Positions 59,224-64,000 of a DNA stretch of 64,000 nt are shown here, piece by piece. The notes under the pieces were generated by a model that ran no database searches, was not told the DNA's origin, and saw only the letters and a program-made list of their open reading frames with translations. This DNA is from DATBHM01 sp036557505. GTDB taxonomy: Bacteria > Actinomycetota > UBA4738 > JACQTL01. The first letter of the stretch is position 1. Every line of letters starts with the position of its first letter. The translations under genes and the position numbers were made by a program. The stretch is taken from positions 11,767 through 75,766 of the forward strand of contig DATBHM010000065.1 of assembly GCA_036557505.1 (NCBI GenBank), read 5' to 3'.

Positions 59224-59227
59224 GCTG

Positions 59228-59551
59228 TCATGACGATAGGACTCCGGCCGCCTTCCTCCAATGGCCAGGCGGGCGAGGGAGTCGGTCGCGCCTCGCCCTC
59301 CATCTCGCCAACCGGGCGAGGGTGAACTCCTCAAGGTCCCAACCGGCGGCCCCCCATGGTGGTGATCCCAACCTCGGCCGAGGCGTCGTCCACCTCGTCG
59401 CGTGACGATCCGGCTCGGGCCACAACGCCACGCGGGTGTGTTCGATCTCCTCCTCCACGAGCCGTTGAAGGCGGGTCGAAATGTGAACCGTGCGGGCGGA
59501 GGCCACCCAGATGTTCGTGAGGTTCTCGCGGCCCTGAGTTCCGGCCTCCAT
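59228..59551 (-). CDS. Hypothetical protein of the island
   Basis: 107 aa from ATG 59551, 4 nt upstream of the preceding membrane-protein gene on the same strand. TRLQRLVEEEIEHTRVALWP is a plausible helix; the rest is Arg/Pro-rich and may not be natural. No family. Could be spurious. Confidence 0.3.
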   Translation of the reverse strand: MEAGTQGRENLTNIWVASARTVHISTRLQRLVEEEIEHTRVALWPEPDRHATRWTTPRPRLGSPPWGAAGWDLEEFTLARLARWRARRDRLPRPPGHWRKAAGVLSS

Positions 59552-59577
59552 GAGCGGCCGAATGCGGCACCTCTGCC

Positions 59578-59898
59578 ATGACTGCCATGAGGGACAGAGC
59601 TTCACCGATGCGGCCGGGCCCGGACTCGTCAACGCGGCGGCGGATCGTGAGCCTGGATGTCACCGCCCATCACGAGGCCGCTCATGCGGTGGTCGCCGAG
59701 CTGCTCGGCCTGACGCGTCGCCGCCGAATGCTGCGAGGCGTGGACGCCACGGGAGGCGACGCTCGCGAAGTGGCCGACGATGGACCTCGAGGCGTCGCCA
59801 GGTCCGTCACGGCTGGGCCGAGATCGACGTCGGGCCCGAGCGCGGCCGAGCGCGGCCTCTTTGCCACGTCCCTGGCACGGCGTCCGCGGGAGGCCTGA
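59578..59898 (+). pseudogene. Fragment resembling a peptidase M41 (FtsH-type) domain
   Basis: An ORF of 106 aa holds LDVTAHHEAAHAVVAELLGL, close to the HEAGHAVVA zinc motif of M41 proteases (HExxH kept, G to A). Only the first helix region is recognisable; after TRRRRMLRG the sequence becomes Arg/Gly-rich without family features, suggesting a frameshift or truncation. No AAA domain lies nearby. Probably a remnant. Confidence 0.4.
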
Positions 59899-60547
59899 CC
59901 TCGGGACCACGGTTACCGGGTCGCTTCGCCTCGAACAACTCGAGGGCTACCTCGCGCTTGCCCTCCGGCGACAGGTCCTCCCAAGAAGCCATTCGTTCGG
60001 CCGTTCGATCGGCCCATTGGTCGACCATCGCGAAGTAGTCGGTGAGGAAGTCGTACACGAAGACCCACACGTGCACATAGTCGTCCTGAAATGGCACGCA
60101 CCGATCCAGGTAGACTTCCCGGACGTTCGTAGCGACGTCCAGCATCCGCTGCGCGTCTACTCCGGTTGCGGCGAGGGTCGACAGGAGTTCCTGCTTCGAT
60201 CCGAACCGGCCGAGAAACACTTTCACCAGGGCCTCGAACTCAAGCGCGATCGGCTTCGGCGGCATCGCAAGCCAGCTCGCCAGCGCGCGCCGGCCGGCCG
60301 GTGTGATCTCGTAGCTCGTCGTGGTCCGCCGTCCTGTCCGCTTTTTCGCCTCAGACACAAAGCCGCGAGCGACGAGCCCCTTCGCCTCGCTGTACACACG
60401 TGCGTCCGCCCTGGGCCAGAAGAACTCGAAGCAGTGGCGCATCTCGCGGGCCAGCTCGTATGCGGATCGGGGTTCGATCGCCAGAACCCCGAGAATCGCG
60501 TACGCCGTGGTGGTGAGGTCCCGTCCATCTCGACTTGACTCCCGCAT
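59807..60547 (-). CDS. PadR-family transcriptional regulator
   Basis: 246 aa from ATG 60547. The PadR winged helix occupies ~10-95: TAYAILGVLAIEPRSAYELA, REMRHCFEFFWPRADARVYS, EAKGLVARGFVSEAKKRTGR and TTTSYEITPAGRRALASWLA. A helical C-terminal domain (~100-200) mediates dimerisation. The last ~40 residues are Pro/Arg-rich and may be an extension from stop loss. A palindrome adjoins its ATG. Confidence 0.88.
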   Translation of the reverse strand: MRESSRDGRDLTTTAYAILGVLAIEPRSAYELAREMRHCFEFFWPRADARVYSEAKGLVARGFVSEAKKRTGRRTTTSYEITPAGRRALASWLAMPPKPIALEFEALVKVFLGRFGSKQELLSTLAATGVDAQRMLDVATNVREVYLDRCVPFQDDYVHVWVFVYDFLTDYFAMVDQWADRTAERMASWEDLSPEGKREVALELFEAKRPGNRGPEVRPPADAVPGTWQRGRARPRSGPTSISAQP

Positions 60548-60549
60548 AC

Positions 60550-60559
60550 TACGATCGTA
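60550..60559. promoter_or_regulatory. Palindrome next to the padR start, candidate PadR operator
   Basis: TACGATCGTA is a perfect 10-bp palindrome within ACTACGATCGTACTAT, two bases upstream of the padR ATG. It lies between padR and the divergent gene at 60601. Position suits autorepression; the sequence is not the classical ATGT-n8-ACAT PadR site. Confidence 0.4.
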
Positions 60560-60600
60560 CTATCCGCGCTCGGCCCGTATGGGAGGCCTGAGGAGGGGAC

Positions 60601-60936
60601 ATGGGACAGCTGGCGATCGCCCTGCCGTGCCTGCCGGGTGGAGCGGACAAACTCCGGCAGCTCGCTGAAGAGTGTGCCGGCGCACGGCGTGCCGACTTCG
60701 AGGACTTCCACCGGCGGGTAGGGCTCGACGCGGAGCGGTGGTTCCTGCAGCAGATCCCCCAGGGCGAGCTCTGCCTCATCGTCTTGGACGGGGACCCCGT
60801 GGGCGCCCTCGGGAAGCTCGCCGCCTCGGAACACGAATTCGATCGATGGTTCGCGGATCGGGTCCAGGAGGTCCACGGAGTGGACTTGAGGCAGCCACTT
60901 CCCGGACCGCCTCCGGAAATGGTGTTTGTGGGGTGA
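60601..60936 (+). CDS. Conserved hypothetical protein divergent from padR
   Basis: 111 aa from ATG 60601 after SD GAGGAGGGG. Pattern: IALPCLPGGADKLRQLAEEC, RRADFEDFHRRVGLDAERWF, LQQIPQGELCLIVLDGDPVG and EHEFDRWFADRVQEVHGVDL. It looks like a small dimeric ferredoxin-like alpha/beta-barrel family. No function known. As the divergent neighbour of padR it is the likely regulatory target. Confidence 0.65.
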   Translation: MGQLAIALPCLPGGADKLRQLAEECAGARRADFEDFHRRVGLDAERWFLQQIPQGELCLIVLDGDPVGALGKLAASEHEFDRWFADRVQEVHGVDLRQPLPGPPPEMVFVG

Positions 60937-61062
60937 GGGCCGTGCCCCAGTTGGAATAGTCCTCTCTCACGTCCACTTTTGTGATGTCTCGGGACATCGT
61001 GGACAGAAACTGCGCAGATGTCGTTCGTAGGGCCCGCGCCCGGTCCACCTACACTGCCCTCC

Positions 61063-61277
61063 GTGGCCATCTGCGCGGTGTGCGGCCGCGAAAGCGACGA
61101 GGGTTCGCGTTCTGCCCGTTCTGCGGCGCGCCGCTCGAGGCCGCAACTCCGCCACCGTCGCAGGAGGTGCGCACGACCGTCACCTTGGTGTTCTGCGACG
61201 TCACCGGCCTGCTACGAGCGCAAGGAGAACCTGGTGCCGCGGCCGCCCGCGAGCGCCTGGCTGCGCTCACGGCCTGA
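61063..61277 (+). pseudogene. Frameshifted N-terminus of a zinc-ribbon class III cyclase
   Basis: GTG 61063 begins AICAVCGRESDEG, and the next frame continues GFAFCPFCGAPLEAATPPPS then EVRTTVTLVFCDVTG. Together they form the CxxC...CxxC ribbon plus the FxDxxG opening of actinobacterial cyclase/ATPase regulators. One base is missing in the G run at 61101-61103. After CDVTG the sequence loses identity and stops at 61277, so the catalytic domain is absent. The leaderless TACACT promoter (61050-61055) is still intact. Confidence 0.65.
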
Positions 61278-61293
61278 CGTCCGCGATTCGTTC

Positions 61294-61608
61294 ATGATCA
61301 TCGCCATGGAACCGGCTGCATCCGACGGGGCGAGCCGGGGGTCCCTGCGCTCGATCAGGTCGCGCGGTTCGATCCTGTCGATCCGGTCGACGGGCTCCAT
61401 CCTGTGCATCCGGTCGAGGGGCTCGATCCTGTCGATCGGGTCCGTGGGGTCGTTCCTGTCGATCGGGTCGATCGGATCGTTCGCGTCGGCGTTCTCGATC
61501 GGCTCGTTCGCGAGCGTCGGCTCGATGCTGTCGTCGCTGTCCCGGTGGTCGGTGATGTCGCACCGGCGGTCGCGCGGGGTGATGGCCCAACCCGGGCCGG
61601 ACGGGTAA
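61294..61608 (+). CDS. Nine-residue Ser/Gly repeat protein
   Basis: 104 aa from ATG 61294 (ATG 61306 possible). Residues 20-82 are seven nine-residue units: SIRSRGSIL, SIRSTGSIL, CIRSRGSIL, SIGSVGSFL, SIGSIGSFA, SAFSIGSFA, SVGSMLSSL. Ser alternates with Ile/Val/Phe and Gly, as expected for a beta-solenoid or amyloid-like fold. The tail is SRWSVMSHRRSRG. Nearly all third codon positions in the repeat are G or C, supporting this frame over the antisense one. Function unknown. Confidence 0.6.
   Translation: MIIAMEPAASDGASRGSLRSIRSRGSILSIRSTGSILCIRSRGSILSIGSVGSFLSIGSIGSFASAFSIGSFASVGSMLSSLSRWSVMSHRRSRGVMAQPGPDG
61351..61539 (+). repeat. Seven tandem 27-bp units (nine-residue repeat)
   Basis: Consecutive in-frame 27-bp units with core tcgatc..gtcg...gg.tcgatcctg. 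Early units are most alike, later ones diverge (Arg replaced by Gly, Ile/Leu by Phe/Ala), which suggests duplication followed by drift. Confidence 0.75.
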
Positions 61609-61769
61609 CTCCCGCTCCCAGGCCCGGACGACCTCCGACCGGGCATCCCCGGGTGTGGAGACCTCGGTCGGGCCTCACTCCGCCACCGCCGAGGTGAAAG
61701 GTCTGTGTGGCGGTGGACATGTACGGGCATGCAGCCGGTCGTGCTCCGCGCGCCGAGAGGGTGAGCCCG

Positions 61770-62402
61770 ATGGCGCTCGGACGGATCGCCGATCTCGATC
61801 GAGAGCGCGACCACCTCTTCCGGCGGCTGTTCGACGCGCACTACCACCGCATCCTCGGGTACGCCCTCCGGCGCCGCGACGACGCACAGGACGCCGCGGA
61901 CGTCGTGGCCGAGACGTTTCTCACGGCGTGGAGGCGCTTGGACGACCTCCCCCGCGGTGGCGAGGAGCTCCTGTGGCTCTACGGGATCGCTCGACGGGTG
62001 GTTGCGAACAGCCGCCGGTCCGACCGGAGACGAACCCGTCTCACCGAGCGGCTCCGGGAGGACTTCGCGGCCCGGCTACGGGACGAGCTCTCGAGCGCGG
62101 CCGTGGAACACGGGCCCGAAGTGACCGTGCAACGCGGCGTCATCGCCGAGGCGCTCGAAGGCCTGCCCGAGGAGGACCGCGAGGTGATCAGGCTGGTCGC
62201 CTGGGAGGGGCTTTCCCGAGCGGAGCTCGGCACGGTGCTGGGGTGCACGCCGAACGCCGCGACGATCCGGCTCCATCGGGCTCGACGGAGGCTGGCGGGG
62301 CGTCTTCGCGAGGCCGGCCTCGACGACGAGCCCGCCCTGGCAACCAGGCACACCACCGGCAATCGCCTGCGGCCTCCCGCCGCGGAGGAGGACGAACGAT
62401 GA
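61770..62402 (+). CDS. ECF-type sigma factor
   Basis: 210 aa from ATG 61770, eight bases after GAGAGGG; earlier in-frame starts (61707, 61719, 61761) lack an SD. Sigma-2 region: LFRRLFDAHYHRILGYALRR, DAQDAADVVAETFLTAWRRL. Sigma-4 region: EALEGLPEEDREVIRLVAWE, GLSRAELGTVLGCTPNAATI, RLHRARRRLAGRL. It directs RNA polymerase to a small regulon. The ATGA overlap with the next gene suggests that gene encodes its partner. Confidence 0.9.
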   Translation: MALGRIADLDRERDHLFRRLFDAHYHRILGYALRRRDDAQDAADVVAETFLTAWRRLDDLPRGGEELLWLYGIARRVVANSRRSDRRRTRLTERLREDFAARLRDELSSAAVEHGPEVTVQRGVIAEALEGLPEEDREVIRLVAWEGLSRAELGTVLGCTPNAATIRLHRARRRLAGRLREAGLDDEPALATRHTTGNRLRPPAAEEDER

Positions 62403-63265
62403 CGCAACGGTTCGGCGAGATCGACGACATGGTTCGACGTTCGGCCGTCGTCCTGGACGAGGAGCTCATCCGCTTCACCGGCAGCTCGGCGGCCTCGGCG
62501 CTTCGCGAAGCGGTGATCGCGACGCCTCCGACCCGGACACGACGGGCGGCGATCGAGGTCCGTCCGCCCTCCTCGACCCCTCGAGGTCGATCACCGCGCC
62601 GGGCCGGGGTGCGGCGTGCCCGGCGGATCGTCCTCGCAGCGCTCGCGCTGGCCCTGCTCCTCGCGCTCCCTGCATTCGGGGTCGTTCAGCACGTGCGAAG
62701 CTGGATCTGGGGCTGGAAGGGTCCTGATGCACCGGTCCCGATCGCGGCCGACGTGCCGATCGCGTCCGGCATCGCCGGTTCGCCGTGGACGATCGTGGCA
62801 ACCCAGACGACCCAGGGGCTCTGCGTCTACATCCGGGTGCACACGAGCGAGGGCACCGGAGGTTCGGGCGGCTGCGGCTGGGGAACCGACATCTACGGCT
62901 CCCCCGGGGCCACCCCTCATGAATACGGCGCAGGGGGCCAGGTGCTGCACTGGATCGAGGGAACCAACGGGTCGGGGTTCGACGCAAGCGTTGACCGGCG
63001 CATCGTGCACGGAGTCGCCGCGGAGCAGGTCGCGGCGGTCGATCTGGTCCTCGCCGACGGTCGCGTGATGCCGGCCGATGTCGTGCCACACCCTGCGGGG
63101 ATCGACGCACCGCTCTCGTTCTGGTCGGCGGTCCTGCCCGCGGAGGTGGCGGGGGTGGATCTCACGGGGGCGGAAGACGACGTCACCCCCGTCCACGAGC
63201 TCATCGCACGCGATGCGGACGGCAGCGTGCTCGAGCGGCGGGTCGTCGACCGGCCGAACGGCTGA
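62399..63265 (+). CDS. Membrane protein coupled to the ECF sigma factor, putative anti-sigma factor
   Basis: 288 aa from ATG 62399 (ATGA overlap). A short cytoplasmic part (~1-75) precedes one TM helix (RIVLAALALALLLALPAFGV) and an outer beta-rich domain (SPWTIVATQTTQGLCVYIRV, GSGGCGWGTDIYG, EQVAAVDLVLADGRVMPADV). No zinc HxxxCxxC anti-sigma motif is visible. Role as anti-sigma factor is inferred only from position and topology. Confidence 0.7.
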   Translation: MTQRFGEIDDMVRRSAVVLDEELIRFTGSSAASALREAVIATPPTRTRRAAIEVRPPSSTPRGRSPRRAGVRRARRIVLAALALALLLALPAFGVVQHVRSWIWGWKGPDAPVPIAADVPIASGIAGSPWTIVATQTTQGLCVYIRVHTSEGTGGSGGCGWGTDIYGSPGATPHEYGAGGQVLHWIEGTNGSGFDASVDRRIVHGVAAEQVAAVDLVLADGRVMPADVVPHPAGIDAPLSFWSAVLPAEVAGVDLTGAEDDVTPVHELIARDADGSVLERRVVDRPNG

Positions 63266-63306
63266 GTCGCGCCCAGGAGGGCCTTGCATCGCCGGGCCGA
63301 GGTCGC

Positions 63307-63522
63307 TCAGGCCGTGATCACGAGCGCGATCCCGAGGGCGAGGAGCCAGATCGACCAGCCGATGTACGCGACCGGGATGACGGTGCCGGCCAATCTCCAC
63401 CCGGCCGGTTCGACGGATCCGACGAACTCCAGCGACCCGAGGAGGAAGAGCGGAGCGAGGACGAGCCCGATGATCCCGAAAGCCGGGTGCAGGACATCGG
63501 ACTGGATCAGGGCGACGCTCAT
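63307..63522 (-). pseudogene. C-terminal fragment of a DUF4386-like membrane protein
   Basis: About 71 residues from ATG 63522: SDVLHPAFGIIGLVLAPLFL, LGSLEFVGSVEPAGWRLAGT and VIPVAYIGWSIWLLALGIAL. This reads like the last two or three TM helices of DUF4386 proteins, which are normally ~220 aa. The rest is missing upstream. Probably a remnant, though a short membrane peptide is possible. Confidence 0.55.
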
Positions 63523-63720
63523 CCGCCGCCGCGAGGAGCGGCCCGAGCAGCATGCGACCGCCCCCATCCGACACGCGAACCGAACGGATCGATCCCGTCG
63601 TCAGCCCCTCCCGGATCGTGCGCGTCCCCCGTTGGTCGCGACAGTAGGTGCGCCTCCGACGAGGGTCAAGGATGGGCCGGACGTCCGCGGCCGGCGTTTG
63701 CTCGGCACCTGGCGAGTGGG

Positions 63721-63726
63721 TAGGTT
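63721..63726 (+). promoter_or_regulatory. Leaderless -10 hexamer (TAGGTT) of the holin-X gene
   Basis: TAGGTT ends 6 nt before ATG 63733, with no SD. Confidence 0.45.
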
Positions 63727-63732
63727 CGTGGC

Positions 63733-64000
63733 ATGGCGCGCGGCGGGGGACTGCGTGAGGCCCTGCGGGAGGTGGCGCAGAGCGCGTCGAACGTCGCCCG
63801 CCTCCAGGCGGAGCTCAGCAGATCGGACCTCAAGCAGACGAGCGCGCTCGGCCTCGGCGCCGCGGTCTTCGGGGTCCTCGCGTTCCTGCTGCTGACGACC
63901 CTGTTCGTCATCGCCCTCGCGATCCCGCTCCCGGCCTGGCTCGCCATCCTGATCGTCATGCTCGTGTACATGGCGATCGCGGCGGCCCTCGGTGCGGCCT
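63733..64000 (+). CDS. Phage holin / actinobacterial holin-X (DUF1469) protein, N-terminal part
   Basis: Open to the right edge; 89 residues visible from ATG 63733. An amphipathic opening (LREALREVAQSASNVARLQA, ELSRSDLKQTSALGLG) is followed by two TM helices (FGVLAFLLLTTLFVIALAIP, WLAILIVMLVYMAIAAALG). This is the layout of YqjE/holin-X membrane proteins, which usually precede a DUF3618 partner. Despite the name it is a common chromosomal gene. Confidence 0.75.
   Translation, partial: MARGGGLREALREVAQSASNVARLQAELSRSDLKQTSALGLGAAVFGVLAFLLLTTLFVIALAIPLPAWLAILIVMLVYMAIAAALGAA

Larger units (their letters stand above)
58336..61290. mobile_element. Decayed genomic island adjoining tRNA-Ala(CGC)
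   Basis: Beginning right after the tRNA, the segment has an integrase C-terminal remnant, several ORFs without recognisable relatives, an M41-like fragment, a PadR regulator and a frameshifted cyclase. Coding density is lower and base composition looks less G+C-rich than in the flanks (by eye). No second copy of the tRNA 3' end was found up to 64000, so the right boundary is unknown. The interval given is only a minimum. Confidence 0.45.

Noticed and set aside
61267..61590. Minus-strand ORF with RPDRQD repeats opposite the Ser/Gly repeat
   Set aside because: Repeat DNA gives repeats in all frames; third-position G/C bias favours the plus-strand frame.

Overview
The window is a chromosomal segment of about 70% G+C with dense, mostly ATG/GTG-started genes and short intergenic gaps. 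Several features point to an actinobacterium (Actinomycetota), probably an uncultured soil lineage. These are a DivIVA-family protein, an MptB-like polyprenol-phosphomannose-dependent mannosyltransferase, a two-component pair followed by an HtrA protease (the mycobacterial mprA-mprB-pepD order), a galU / 5-formyl-THF cyclo-ligase / MoeA / GlpR-like block, an F420-type LLM oxidoreductase, and many leaderless TANNNT promoters. A translin-family gene and an export-tagged family resembling those I associate with Thermoleophilia argue against a standard mycobacterial or streptomycete genome. The genus cannot be named from sequence alone.

Layout. 1-6.5 kb: tail of a GMC oxidoreductase, a secreted subtilase ending in 18 five-residue NTWSG repeats, a GAF-GGDEF-EAL cyclic-di-GMP protein, a cupin and an export-tagged protein. 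6.5-14.3 kb: a DEAD-box helicase, a doubled 3-hydroxyacyl-CoA dehydrogenase, a TfoX-like protein, then (minus strand) response regulator, histidine kinase and HtrA protease. 14.4-25.6 kb: YbaK, small membrane and lipoproteins, an ArsR-SRPBCC / DinB / VOC-remnant / YCII operon under a visible operator, an M15 peptidase, gdhA with a sulfurtransferase that lacks a normal start codon, an LLM oxidoreductase, a STAS protein, a G1 glutamic peptidase and a cyclase with a beta-propeller.

26.7-30.4 kb holds the most interesting unit: a five-gene operon folE - PTPS (CX5HGH type) - methyltransferase - GT4 glycosyltransferase - SDR. Its last four genes are joined by 4-nt start/stop overlaps. It looks like a complete route to a tetrahydrobiopterin-type pterin that is then methylated and/or glycosylated. 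Beyond it lie a lysozyme-like protein, DivIVA, a phosphoesterase with a His-rich tail, an M23 lipoprotein, MptB and two polytopic membrane proteins (to 41 kb), then tldD-tldE-DUF6941, a CpaB-like protein, MTA phosphorylase with a CTG start, FmdB, the cyclo-ligase and galU. 48-58 kb: a Ser/Thr kinase with a propeller, a LAL-type LuxR regulator with an altered Walker A, a CmoB-like methyltransferase, moeA-moaC-GlpR-like, translin and a maleylpyruvate-isomerase-like protein.

A tRNA-Ala(CGC) at 58.26 kb marks the left edge of a decayed genomic island. The island contains an integrase C-terminal remnant, orphan ORFs, an M41-like fragment, a PadR regulator and a frameshifted cyclase. It is followed by a striking nine-residue Ser/Gly repeat protein, an ECF sigma factor with a membrane partner, a DUF4386-like fragment and the start of a holin-X (DUF1469) gene that runs off the right edge.
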